Positions 1-6,509 of a stretch of DNA of 64,000 nucleotides are shown one piece after another. The DNA comes from CAVTZP01 sp963739245 (GTDB lineage: Bacteria > Chloroflexota > Dehalococcoidia > Dehalococcoidales > BS750m-G39), in contig CAVTZP010000007.1 of NCBI GenBank assembly GCA_963739245.1, forward strand, positions 1 through 64,000, written 5' to 3'. The position numbers and the translations under genes were made by a program. Numbering within the stretch: position 1 is the first letter of the stretch; each line of letters opens with the position of its first letter. The notes below the pieces were generated by a model, which searched no databases, was not told the DNA's origin, and worked only from the letters and a program-made list of their open reading frames with translations.

Positions 1-304
1 ATACGAATTGCCTACATGGAATAAAGCCCCTTCAATCTATTTCCCCGGGGATGAGGTAGGCCCCACTTATCATTGGAGCCCAAGAGATTATGATTTCACT
101 GATGATAGCACACGGGGAAAAACCCTAATCCGGGTAACAATAGATTATAGGAATAGACTTACACAAGAGGCACACACAACGACTAGAGTATTTATGGCGG
201 AGGTAAGCAACATGCAAGGTCAATATTTGCTTATGCCTATCCCCAAGTACGATTCTTGGGATGAACAAATGAAGGTTTGGCAAAGCCCTAAATCACTTCT
301 CTAG
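1..304 (+). CDS. C-terminal end of an unrecognised protein (partial)
   Basis: An open frame enters from the left edge and stops at 302-304. A TTG at 8 could be read as a start, but the frame is open to base 2 and no ribosome binding site fits, so this is most likely the tail of a longer gene. The visible ~100 residues are hydrophilic and rich in aromatic residues and Asp, with no membrane segment or motif I recognise. It lies outside the putative left end of the integrated element (344) and points towards it, so it may be the chromosomal gene next to the insertion. I assign no function. Confidence 0.45.
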   Translation, partial: YELPTWNKAPSIYFPGDEVGPTYHWSPRDYDFTDDSTRGKTLIRVTIDYRNRLTQEAHTTTRVFMAEVSNMQGQYLLMPIPKYDSWDEQMKVWQSPKSLL

Positions 305-343
305 CCTTATTTGCCAAAAGAACCCTTCTTCTGTGTAATCTTG

Positions 344-359
344 GGCCGCACTATATATG
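344..359. repeat. Left copy of 16-bp direct repeat, candidate attL
   Basis: The 16 bases ggccgcactatatatg recur exactly at 9115-9130, flanking the integrase-bearing gene cluster. The first 11 bases also pair with an inverted copy at 385-395, inside the end of the 365-580 gene, giving an 11-bp inverted repeat typical of tyrosine-recombinase core sites. A 10-base version (gccgcactat) lies at 7493-7502 just upstream of the integrase. A 16-mer pair can arise by chance in 64 kb, so position rather than length carries the argument. Confidence 0.5.
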
Positions 360-364
360 ACCTG

Positions 365-580
365 TCAAGCCAATTCCCTTATGAATAGTGCGGCCCTCTC
401 CTCGTCTAAAACACAATGGCCACATTTAATATAAATCCAGCCTATTCTTTTAAAGCCTTTACCGGTAATACGAGCATAGACACCCCACATTCTGCCCCAG
501 ATTAAACATTTTTCTTCCCGAATTTCTTCGCCAGCTAGGATTAAATGACACTCCGGACATGTACCAAATTTGATTGCCAT
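365..580 (-). CDS. Small zinc-ribbon protein (71 aa)
   Basis: A 71-residue basic protein has a CPEC motif near residues 8-11 and a CGHC motif near residues 53-56, the spacing of a zinc ribbon. The middle is rich in Arg, Ile and aromatics. It has its own strong promoter (587-614) and is separated from the structural operon by a terminator (639-668), so it is expressed independently. A small transcription regulator or excision factor would be reasonable for a lone gene beside a putative att site, but nothing in the sequence proves this. The predicted transcription start coincides with the ATG, so the mRNA may be leaderless. Confidence 0.6.
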   Translation of the reverse strand: MAIKFGTCPECHLILAGEEIREEKCLIWGRMWGVYARITGKGFKRIGWIYIKCGHCVLDEERAALFIRELA

Positions 581-586
581 GTCTTT

Positions 587-614
587 ATTGTATACTCTTT
601 CTTGATCATGTCAA
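587..614 (-). promoter_or_regulatory. Sigma-70-type promoter for the 365-580 gene
   Basis: On the minus strand a perfect -35 TTGACA (609-614) is followed after 16 bp by TACAAT (587-592). Only 6 bases separate the -10 box from the ATG at 580, so transcription would start at or next to the start codon. No Shine-Dalgarno sequence precedes the ATG. Confidence 0.7.
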
Positions 615-638
615 GTATATAAAGATGGCCATAACAAA

Positions 639-668
639 GAAGCTCCGGTTGTGCCGGGCCGGAGCTTC
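639..668 (-). terminator. Intrinsic terminator at the end of the structural operon
   Basis: A perfect 10-bp stem (639-648 with 659-668, arms gaagctccgg) and a 10-base loop are followed on the minus strand by TTTGTTAT. It sits 24 bases after the stop of the last small gene (693-833), where the long minus-strand operon should end. Confidence 0.65.
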
Positions 669-692
669 AAAAAGGAGGTAAGAAGGAGTAGG

Positions 693-833
693 TCAATGGG
701 TAGTCTTTTGTTTTCTCTTGCCGCCATTGAGGATTAAGGTTTCAAGCCTTGTTAATCGGTGCTCAACCCGAAGGCCGAAGGTGGCAAGAGCGCCAAGTAT
801 AATAATGCTGGAAGCGATAATGGCTTCTATCAT
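693..833 (-). CDS. Small single-span membrane protein (46 aa)
   Basis: A 46-codon frame starts at the ATG 831-833, which overlaps the TGA of the 830-1057 gene in an ATGA junction. An AAGGA ribosome site lies 8 bases upstream. The product is one hydrophobic segment (IIASSIIILGALATFG) followed by an amphipathic, positively charged tail. This layout resembles small phage holin partners or virion membrane peptides. Its tight coupling at the operon end, just before the terminator, supports it as real although it is very short. Function unknown. Confidence 0.6.
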   Translation of the reverse strand: MIEAIIASSIIILGALATFGLRVEHRLTRLETLILNGGKRKQKTTH

Positions 834-1057
834 TGTTCTGTTCCTTTATTGGCTGTTTTTTGCGTGCTAGCACCAAAGAAAAAAGAGACGACAGCCATCA
901 CGATTAGGCCGAGAGTAGTTAGGGCTTGGTCATTCCCCCTGACGGCCATGGTGACGAGAGCCGGAAGGCCGAGGGCAAGGATAATAACTCCGAACAGGGC
1001 TTTAACCCCAAAATCTTTAGACAGTCTCACTTTAGGTTCCTTTATCCTCAGGCTCAA
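830..1057 (-). CDS. Two-span membrane protein, holin-like
   Basis: 75 residues: a basic N-terminus, hydrophobic segments at about 18-38 and 46-63, then a short hydrophilic tail after a FFFGAST stretch. Phage holins and small virion membrane proteins often end a second helix in a similar F-x-FGSS-like motif. It overlaps the upstream 1032-1349 gene by 26 bases and the downstream 46-aa gene by an ATGA junction, so the three are translated together. A holin role is inference from size, topology and position at the end of the structural operon; a virion membrane protein is equally possible. Confidence 0.6.
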   Translation of the reverse strand: MSLRIKEPKVRLSKDFGVKALFGVIILALGLPALVTMAVRGNDQALTTLGLIVMAVVSFFFGASTQKTANKGTEQ

Positions 1058-1349
1058 TATACTCCGGTGTCTCCTGCTCGCCTTTTACATATGGCCGGCC
1101 CCAAAATAGATGACCCAGGACTATGCCGGCAAAGACTACGCCCAGAATGACAAAGTAGATAGCGACCGACAGGTGCCAGCCCCAGTTGCCGAGAGCATAA
1201 AAGCCAGCGCCAGTCAAGAGAAGGACCAGAAAGGGATATTGGTGGTAAAAATCTCGCATGATAAAGGTAAAGGGGCGGCGGTCTTTAGGCTTTAGCCAAA
1301 ACTCGGTGTGATACCAAAACCAGCTATAGGCATTTGTTAAAAAATCCAT
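1032..1349 (-). CDS. Two-span membrane protein (105 aa)
   Basis: The N-terminal third is rich in Trp, Phe and Tyr and interfacial in character. Two hydrophobic helices follow at about residues 40-57 and 60-84, then an acidic C-terminal tail rich in Glu. I recognise no family. Its place between the spike-like region and the holin-like gene suggests a membrane protein of the virion or a lysis accessory. Confidence 0.55.
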   Translation of the reverse strand: MDFLTNAYSWFWYHTEFWLKPKDRRPFTFIMRDFYHQYPFLVLLLTGAGFYALGNWGWHLSVAIYFVILGVVFAGIVLGHLFWGRPYVKGEQETPEYIEPEDKGT

Positions 1350-1361
1350 AGGAACCCCCTT

Positions 1362-1604
1362 TTATAGCATAAGTATTCCCAGCTCGGCCGGGAACTCGTT
1401 CTCATTAGTTATCACCTCACAATAAAAATCGGCTGGCACGCCGCCAAGAGCAGTTTCGCCATCGGGCATTTTACTAGGTATCTCTTGAAGGTCTTGGGCT
1501 TCGGTGGTAGGGAACACTGGGATTATTTCTTCGGGCGCAATAACTTCGTGATACCAGACTATTGAGCCGTCAGATACCTTTTTAAATACTCTTACTGCCT
1601 TCAT
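1362..1604 (-). CDS. Hypothetical protein of the element (80 aa)
   Basis: An 80-residue acidic soluble protein with many Glu and Pro and no membrane segment or known motif. It sits 8 bases after the spike-like gene in the same strand and operon. The composition would suit a small virion accessory or chaperone for the preceding fibre-like protein; this is only inference. Confidence 0.5.
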   Translation of the reverse strand: MKAVRVFKKVSDGSIVWYHEVIAPEEIIPVFPTTEAQDLQEIPSKMPDGETALGGVPADFYCEVITNENEFPAELGILML

Positions 1605-1612
1605 TTTTTACC

Positions 1613-2272
1613 TCAATTCTTTAAAGCCAAGACGCCGAGGCCTGCTGTGCCTGTCGGACTGCCTGTTTTGACCCAGGTGAGGGTAAAACCATCGGCGTTA
1701 TAGCTTACTACATAGGCTTCTTGTTTATTAGAGGTGTCTCCGCCAGTAAAAATGAGACAAGTAGTCCTACATCCCCAACCCAGACCAGCAGCTAAGGCCC
1801 AGGTTTTAACAGCTTTAGCCGGGTCAGCAATTCCTATACTTCCCCTGGAGCCTTCTTGGGCAAAGATAATAAGCCCACTAGGTTCGAAGCCATAGCCAGT
1901 ATAGGAAACATCGCCACTGGCGGCGGTCATGTCCCTGGTTTCTGTTTTGATAAAGAGCCCTTTAGAGGGTGGAACCCAGGTAGCACTGATATCAACCCAG
2001 GCTCCGGCTTGAACCTGATATAGTTTGATGGTGTCATCAGCAAAATACACGCTGCCATTAGGTAAATCCGCGGCGGTAGGCTTCGAGGCATCAGGACCAC
2101 TAGAGCAATAAAAGGTCAATGGGTCCCAAGAGGCACCATTCCACCGGTAAAGAACTAGCCTGTCAGTGGCAAAACCTAAAGGATTACCATTGAGGCCGCC
2201 AATAGGTAAAGAGGCATAAGTGCCGTAAAAGCATTGATAAAGCCGAGGAATTTCTTTAACATCAGTCCCCAT
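1613..2272 (-). CDS. Putative receptor-binding or spike protein (219 aa)
   Basis: 219 residues rich in Gly, Ser, Thr and aromatics with no membrane segment. The N-terminal half contains repeated short patterns such as LVLYRWNGASW and IKLYQVQAGAW, which resemble the fibre and spike modules found in phage receptor-binding proteins. The C-terminal half (about 110-219) is a second beta-rich domain with YTGYGF and YNADGFTLTW motifs. It lies 3 bases after the 355-aa protein. The spike assignment rests on composition and repeated W-N-G-A-x-W-like segments rather than on a named family. Confidence 0.5.
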   Translation of the reverse strand: MGTDVKEIPRLYQCFYGTYASLPIGGLNGNPLGFATDRLVLYRWNGASWDPLTFYCSSGPDASKPTAADLPNGSVYFADDTIKLYQVQAGAWVDISATWVPPSKGLFIKTETRDMTAASGDVSYTGYGFEPSGLIIFAQEGSRGSIGIADPAKAVKTWALAAGLGWGCRTTCLIFTGGDTSNKQEAYVVSYNADGFTLTWVKTGSPTGTAGLGVLALKN

Positions 2273-2275
2273 TTT

Positions 2276-3343
2276 TTAAAATCCCTTCACTCCGCTCCAG
2301 GCAGCCATAACCGCATTGTAGGAAACTACATTCCCACCGGCATTAGTTATCGCAGCAGCTATTGCTGGCGAGGCGATATTGGGTGCTTGCCCTACTCCGG
2401 CCAAAGGCTTATTGCCTGATTGAGCAGAACCAGCATTATAGCCCTTGGTATTATAGGCTTTAACATTTGAAAGGTCAGGAGCTTCGCCAGTTTTCATAGC
2501 ACGCTGGCCGAGATTTTTCATTGTAGCGTAATAATTGGCCAAGTTACTAGGGAACGCTACTTTAGCGGTTTCGAGCGTATATGCTATATCTGCACTAGGG
2601 GCAGCCTTGCCGCCTGACCAAATAGGATTTATCCCTTGCCACTCCGAGCCGAATAGCGATAGAGATAAGCCCTGCCAAAAATTGCCGCTTACCATCTTTT
2701 GTTGGCCTTGCTGCAAGGTTTCACCGCTCAAAACTGCCGGCGGTAGAATGGCCAATGCTCCCATGCCGCCTTTATTCATTAAATTGGCCAACCGGGTGCC
2801 GATACCTTTAAAGAAAATGGTGGCTCCGGGGGCAATCATCTTAGTAGCAGCCATGCCGCCACCGATAATAGCGGCGCCGCCGGTAGCAGCAGCTATTGTA
2901 GTAACTACATTAGCTGTCTTAGGCGTTGTATTGAGAAGCCAGCCCTTAATTACATCACCCCAACCTGATTGCAAGGTAAGGCCTGTCTGTGAGGTTGAAT
3001 TAGAAGGTTGAGGCGTAGTTGGGTCCGGTAGCCCCGCCTTAGTAGTATCGGTGACCGGCGTTACTGGTGTAGGTGTTGTTTCATCAGTCTTAGGAGTGCC
3101 TAGACCTAGTTTAGCGAGCATATCTTGTAAAGCGCCCACAATGTCAATGCCAGAAGTGCCGCCAGTAACGCCAGAAGCGACACCAGTTAGCGCATCAGTT
3201 ACACCATTTTGAGGAATTAGGTTATTCAACCATGAAGTATCAAGAGCCCCACCGCCATCGGTAGCAGTAGCAGCCTTCCCTTTAAAAAGATAATAGGCGA
3301 CTATGGCAGCGCCGCCTAAAAGAGCGATATCTTTACCTTTCAT
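2276..3343 (-). CDS. Large putative virion protein with membrane segments (355 aa)
   Basis: The longest gene of the element. It begins with a hydrophobic helix (residues 7-20), followed by a Gly/Ser/Thr/Pro-rich linker to about residue 130 and a second hydrophobic region at about 144-205 rich in Ala and Gly. The C-terminus is polar and rich in Asn, Ala and Tyr. Such low-complexity, Gly/Ala-rich proteins with membrane segments are typical of penetration or membrane-anchoring proteins of internal-membrane phages. It overlaps the upstream 126-aa gene by 4 bases. No homolog recognised. Confidence 0.5.
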   Translation of the reverse strand: MKGKDIALLGGAAIVAYYLFKGKAATATDGGGALDTSWLNNLIPQNGVTDALTGVASGVTGGTSGIDIVGALQDMLAKLGLGTPKTDETTPTPVTPVTDTTKAGLPDPTTPQPSNSTSQTGLTLQSGWGDVIKGWLLNTTPKTANVVTTIAAATGGAAIIGGGMAATKMIAPGATIFFKGIGTRLANLMNKGGMGALAILPPAVLSGETLQQGQQKMVSGNFWQGLSLSLFGSEWQGINPIWSGGKAAPSADIAYTLETAKVAFPSNLANYYATMKNLGQRAMKTGEAPDLSNVKAYNTKGYNAGSAQSGNKPLAGVGQAPNIASPAIAAAITNAGGNVVSYNAVMAAWSGVKGF

Positions 3344-3720
3344 AGCTTCATTCTCCTTGCCAGCTTGTCCCAGGTCAAAGGCTCACGCCGGCAGGTTATT
3401 GAGATTTTACCGGCAGTCGTGGCTGTCGTAGCATCGAGATTTTTGATTGAAAATTGGTCAAACCAGTTATTATCGATGGTCCGAATAGTGCCGGATACAA
3501 TGGGGAAGGTGCCGATGCCTACCCGAACCTCAATTTTTACCGCATCCTCATTGACTATCTCCATCCAGTCAAGAGGGGCGTATTTATCAGCACCTCGTAA
3601 CTCAGCGCTCTCAGATAAAGAGTAGCTAATGATTTCACCGGCGGCGATTGCCGGGACCGCGATAGAATAAAACGGCGAGCCGGTTTGTTTGATTTTTTCA
3701 TCTCTAATATAAATTCTCAT
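3340..3720 (-). CDS. Putative small capsid protein (126 aa)
   Basis: A 126-residue protein with no membrane segment and alternating hydrophobic/polar pattern throughout, as expected for a beta-sandwich. Runs such as AVKIEVRVGIGT and AGKISITCRRE look like consecutive strands. It follows directly after the 197-aa protein with the same character, a pairing reminiscent of the small and large single-jelly-roll capsid proteins of P23-77- and SH1-type phages. At 126 residues it is near the lower size limit for one jelly roll. The capsid role is inferred from fold propensity, gene order and the ATPase upstream. Confidence 0.45.
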   Translation of the reverse strand: MRIYIRDEKIKQTGSPFYSIAVPAIAAGEIISYSLSESAELRGADKYAPLDWMEIVNEDAVKIEVRVGIGTFPIVSGTIRTIDNNWFDQFSIKNLDATTATTAGKISITCRREPLTWDKLARRMKL

Positions 3721-3799
3721 AGCTAAGCAAATCCCACCTCAAACCACCCTTGCTTATCAGAAGCTAACTAATGCTTTTAAACTTTTAAATCTTGGCCTA
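3721..3799. other. Spacer between the two putative capsid genes
   Basis: 79 bases with no ORF and no clear hairpin. A GAGGTGGG stretch on the minus strand lies about 13 bases before the ATG at 3720, rather far for a ribosome site. This is the widest gap inside the structural block and may hold a processing site or a secondary promoter, but I see no convincing -10/-35 pair. Confidence 0.3.
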
Positions 3800-4393
3800 T
3801 TAGGTGCCTTGCAGGACTTCAATGGTCACCGGTATGTCCCAGATATCAGCGCCGGCTGCTGTGCCGATAGCCGTCTTAACGATACTATCAGCAGCATCAG
3901 AGCAGAACTCAATAGCCAGATAGCTATCTTCGCCTACCCAAGAGAACTGAACCTGCTCCGGAAGGGCAATCTTCGACATCCTGTCGGTAATACTACCCCT
4001 CAACTGAGCACAGCGCCATTCTCCCACCGGAACGACCTGGAAGTTGTCGTAGCTTCGCAGGGTCAGCCGGACCTTGCCTTCCTCAATGACGGAGTTAGTG
4101 GCGGTGTCGTCATAAAGAGCAAGATACATATAACCCTGGTTAGCATCTTGTCCGGCGATGCCGTAACCGAAGTGAGCCCGCTGACGCGGCTTTACCTGGT
4201 AGCGGCCGATAATCATCCAGACACCGGCGGCGCAGGTGATATAGTTAGCCGCAGTTTCAAGGGCGCTATCCCACCAATCGGCGTGGGCGAGCGTCCTTTG
4301 ATAGCGGCCGATTATAGCCGGACCAGATGAAACCTGACTACCAAGCCCCCCAAGTCCACCTAAGAGATTTTGGAGAATACCACCTAGTTGCAT
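3800..4393 (-). CDS. Putative major capsid protein (197 aa)
   Basis: 197 residues: a Gly/Leu-rich N-terminal arm (QLGGILQNLLGGLGGLG), then a beta-rich body from about residue 25 containing strand-like runs (GVWMIIGRYQVKP, KVRLTLRSYDNFQVVPVG, VQFSWVGEDSYLAIEF). There is no membrane segment and few Lys. Size and predicted beta content suit a single jelly-roll capsid protein. Its start overlaps the stop of the 93-aa membrane protein and the smaller beta-rich protein follows. I infer it to be the major capsid protein; a minor capsid or vertex protein is the main alternative. Confidence 0.5.
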   Translation of the reverse strand: MQLGGILQNLLGGLGGLGSQVSSGPAIIGRYQRTLAHADWWDSALETAANYITCAAGVWMIIGRYQVKPRQRAHFGYGIAGQDANQGYMYLALYDDTATNSVIEEGKVRLTLRSYDNFQVVPVGEWRCAQLRGSITDRMSKIALPEQVQFSWVGEDSYLAIEFCSDAADSIVKTAIGTAAGADIWDIPVTIEVLQGT

Positions 4394-4674
4394 CAGATTG
4401 TCGCCTGACTACCAGATGAAGCCTGAGCCGTTGAACCGCCAAGCCCGGCAAAGAGCATGAACCCGGCGATAGTGGCCAGGACTGTCCCTCGTGTGCCTTT
4501 AAGCAGCGAGCCGGCCAGAACCGGAGCGGCGAGAAGGCCGATAATGCCGGTGCCGAAGATGCTGCGTGTCAGCATATAAGCCAGGCCGCCGATAGCGCCG
4601 ATGCCAAAATCTTTGAAGGCATCTTTAATACCGGACATGGAGGGGACACCTATAGTGCCAACTTTGTCAGACAT
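4393..4674 (-). CDS. Small membrane protein of the putative virion (93 aa)
   Basis: A polar N-terminus of about 24 residues precedes three closely spaced hydrophobic segments (about 25-35, 41-57, 63-80), rich in Gly and Ala, and a Ser/Ala/Gln tail. The stop abuts the start of the 197-aa putative capsid protein. Gly-rich small membrane proteins next to capsid genes are common in phages with an internal lipid membrane. Confidence 0.55.
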   Translation of the reverse strand: MSDKVGTIGVPSMSGIKDAFKDFGIGAIGGLAYMLTRSIFGTGIIGLLAAPVLAGSLLKGTRGTVLATIAGFMLFAGLGGSTAQASSGSQATI

Positions 4675-4740
4675 GTTTTACAGACTTCACCCGTGTTCAG
4701 ATTTTTTCTGGCCACCGGACCGACCACCGGTATCGGCCAG

Positions 4741-4914
4741 TTATTTCCCAGCCTTAGATTTAAGCCCAGGAGCGGCAGGAGCCTCCTTAGAATAATAGGG
4801 GCAGGAGTTCTCAGTCTTGGCCGCTTTGTTGGTTACCAGCGTCTTTCGAGCTAGGCAGTAAATATGGGCGGCGCTATGCTTATGCTTCTGTTCGCAACTA
4901 AGACAGGTTTTCAT
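4741..4914 (-). CDS. Small Cys/His-containing protein (57 aa)
   Basis: A 57-codon frame starts at the ATG 4912-4914 with a strong AGGAGAAGG ribosome site just upstream. The product has an N-terminal CLSCEQKHKH motif plus two further Cys (residues 20 and 38), giving four Cys and several His suited to binding one metal, and a Lys-rich tail. It lies between the ATPase and the membrane/capsid genes. Function unknown; a small metal-binding regulator is possible. Confidence 0.6.
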   Translation of the reverse strand: MKTCLSCEQKHKHSAAHIYCLARKTLVTNKAAKTENSCPYYSKEAPAAPGLKSKAGK

Positions 4915-4915
4915 T

Positions 4916-5017
4916 TTACCTTCTCCTGCGGCTGTGCTTCCGGCGTTTTGCTGCCCTAGCCTTTTTGAGATTGCGCCGAGCAGCGGCTTTTTGCTTTAGA
5001 GTTGCCGTTTTAATCAC
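4916..5017 (-). CDS. Very basic 33-aa peptide, protamine-like (tentative)
   Basis: A GTG at 5015-5017 opens a 33-codon frame ending two bases before the next ATG. About half of its residues are Lys or Arg; there are no acidic residues, and it ends in RRKHSRRRR. AGGAG overlaps the start codon, so the ribosome site is poorly spaced, which weakens the call; an in-frame TTG upstream has none. If real, a DNA-condensing virion peptide similar in concept to adenovirus mu would fit a place between ATPase and capsid genes. Confidence 0.35.
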   Translation of the reverse strand: MIKTATLKQKAAARRNLKKARAAKRRKHSRRRR

Positions 5018-5045
5018 TCCTGGCGAGGCCTGCCGGTAAAGCAAA

Positions 5046-5080
5046 GGGCGAGGCCCCGGCTCACCGGTTAGGCCTCGCCC
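5046..5080 (-). terminator. Strong hairpin between the ATPase and the late genes
   Basis: A perfect 10-bp GC-rich stem (5046-5055 with 5071-5080, arms gggcgaggcc) encloses a second small ccgg/ccgg stem. On the minus strand it is followed by TTTGCTTTA, a poor U-tract. It lies 58 bases after the ATPase stop and may act as a partial terminator or mRNA-stability element separating ATPase and capsid-block expression. Confidence 0.5.
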
Positions 5081-5137
5081 TATTCAGTTACTACCAGTCT
5101 AACACGCCTGTCAATAGTAACAAGATGGCGAAAAAGG

Positions 5138-5734
5138 TTACTCCTGGGTGCCGGCGGCTATCTTTTTATCAGTCTTGAACTCCGCCGGGACCGGCTCATA
5201 AACAGTAACTTCTCTGTCCTCTTTAGAATAGACAGCAAAGCGGTATTTAGCCAGGCTTTGAACAGTATCCCCGAAGCCAGCTTTGAGGTCATTGAGATAG
5301 CGTATATCGTTTATGCCGTCAAGACCGAAGCAGATAACAAAATGACTGAGCTCGGTCAGGTCTTGATTAAGCTGGACCGGCCGCCGGGCAATAAAGCCGG
5401 CAGCCAGGCCGTAGTGAGCACGCCAGTCATTCAAATCAGCGACAGCCTGAGGTAAAGGGGCTGGCTTCGAGGGACAGAAGCGGTTAGCCTCGTCAATGAC
5501 AATAAGAGAGTATTTACCACTTGTCATGACTGCCCGGATAACTTTTTCAAGCTCGGCGGTGTCGTTTCTGTCCTGGGGCGAGTAGCTATCAAAAGGCTCA
5601 CCAGGGTATTCGTTGAGGGTGTCATAGACAAAAGCCTGTTCGCCAAACTGGTTTAATATAAAGTGGACCAGGGTAGATTTACCGCTATCAGGCAAGCCAA
5701 AAACACAAAAAGATTTATTTAATAAGTCCAACAT
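5138..5734 (-). CDS. DNA-packaging-type ATPase (A32/FtsK/HerA-like)
   Basis: 198 residues, the size of genome-packaging ATPases of tailless dsDNA phages. The Walker A motif is G13-LPDS-G18-K19-S20-T21; the Walker B motif is LIVIDE with D81 and E82. A following ARRPVQLNQDLTELS segment (about 116-130) matches the sensor/arginine region of the HerA-FtsK superfamily. There is no membrane segment and no extra DNA-binding domain. It would drive DNA into a preformed capsid. A Zot-like or conjugative ATPase is the main alternative, but the adjoining putative capsid genes favour packaging. It overlaps the 109-aa gene upstream by 20 bases. Confidence 0.7.
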   Translation of the reverse strand: MLDLLNKSFCVFGLPDSGKSTLVHFILNQFGEQAFVYDTLNEYPGEPFDSYSPQDRNDTAELEKVIRAVMTSGKYSLIVIDEANRFCPSKPAPLPQAVADLNDWRAHYGLAAGFIARRPVQLNQDLTELSHFVICFGLDGINDIRYLNDLKAGFGDTVQSLAKYRFAVYSKEDREVTVYEPVPAEFKTDKKIAAGTQE

Positions 5735-6044
5735 CTTTTAGCCCCTTTACAAATTCTTTTAAAGGCTTCGGTGATAACTCTGCTAAAATTTCCCCGATAG
5801 TCATATCGCCCGCTTGTGCCACAAAGAAGTCAATAAAGGCCTGGGCGCGATTGGGCGCATTGAGTTGCCTGTCTCTACCGATAACCTCTTGCCCCGGCGT
5901 ATTGCCTTTTAAGCCGCCGGCATCTTTTATCAACTGGCTGAAAAGAGTGATAGTTTCATTCATCCGGGTAATTAGGTCAGGCTCCACAGCCTTTTCAGCT
6001 TCGACCGGAGGCACTATTTTAGACAAATCAGTTATTTTGCTCAT
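5715..6044 (-). CDS. Hypothetical protein upstream of the ATPase (109 aa)
   Basis: A 109-residue soluble, mostly helical protein with an acidic N-terminus and a Lys-rich C-terminus (LKEFVKGLKDVGLIK). No known motif. Its start overlaps the stop of the zinc-finger gene (ATGA-like junction) and its end overlaps the ATPase start, so it is translationally coupled to both. A DNA-binding or packaging accessory role is possible. Confidence 0.5.
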   Translation of the reverse strand: MSKITDLSKIVPPVEAEKAVEPDLITRMNETITLFSQLIKDAGGLKGNTPGQEVIGRDRQLNAPNRAQAFIDFFVAQAGDMTIGEILAELSPKPLKEFVKGLKDVGLIK

Positions 6045-6316
6045 ACGAATTTACTCCAATCTACCGGCTTGCCGCAGCCAGGGCAAGGCGTTTGCCCCTT
6101 TTCTAAGGGACTGCCGCAATCAATATGGTGATAACCCTTCCCCACGCCGGCCTCTTTAGATTTCACCGGCGGCTTTTTTACCTCGAACTTTGCGCCTTTA
6201 CCTGTCTCTTTAGCTTTCACTTCGACAGTTAAATCAGGGTGCATCCGGAGAATATGCCGGTCCAGATTACGCTTTTTGGCAAAGTTCTTAGGACAGTGCG
6301 GACATTGATGTTGCAT
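6041..6316 (-). CDS. C2H2 zinc-finger protein (91 aa)
   Basis: The N-terminus holds a classical C2H2 finger: C5-x2-C8-x12-H21-x4-H26, with the expected Phe at position 12 and Leu at 18. A Lys-rich linker follows, then a second metal-binding segment in the last 30 residues (HIDCGS...CPGCGKPVDW), a zinc-ribbon half. C2H2 fingers are rare in bacteria but frequent in archaeal viruses and some mobile elements, where they act as DNA-binding regulators. It overlaps both neighbours, placing it in the early/regulatory part of the operon. Confidence 0.65.
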   Translation of the reverse strand: MQHQCPHCPKNFAKKRNLDRHILRMHPDLTVEVKAKETGKGAKFEVKKPPVKSKEAGVGKGYHHIDCGSPLEKGQTPCPGCGKPVDWSKFV

Positions 6317-6509
6317 CTTCGAGCTCCTTTTTATTATATTTCCTATAAATTGGCAAGGGTAGTAAATATCCGAAAGGCAATCTGATAGCCAGTTGGTCGC
6401 ATGTTACCTTATACAACCAAGAGAAAAAAGAAAACTCCGGTGCATAATAATCGGTAAATACGAACAATCTCGGTGCAAGGTAAATTACTTTTAAATCTTT
6501 CTTAGCCAT
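6288..6509 (-). CDS. Hypothetical aromatic-rich protein (73 aa)
   Basis: A 73-residue protein with a high content of Tyr, Phe and Leu but no continuous membrane helix; a central LAIRLPFGYLLPLPIYRKY segment is amphipathic. It overlaps the following zinc-finger gene by 29 bases and starts within the end of the preceding gene. Unknown family. Confidence 0.45.
   Translation of the reverse strand: MAKKDLKVIYLAPRLFVFTDYYAPEFSFFSWLYKVTCDQLAIRLPFGYLLPLPIYRKYNKKELEDATSMSALS

Noticed and set aside
697..738. 13-codon plus-strand frame after an AAGGAGG sequence
   Set aside because: The purine-rich stretch lies after the terminator and the frame is opposite the better-supported 46-aa minus-strand gene.
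4708..4740. ctggcc/ggccag inverted repeat as a terminator
   Set aside because: Only a 6-bp stem and no U-run in the direction of transcription; it lies inside a compact operon.
5138..5734. Zot-like or conjugative ATPase
   Set aside because: There is no membrane segment as in Zot and no conjugation genes; the size and neighbours fit packaging ATPases better, though not conclusively.
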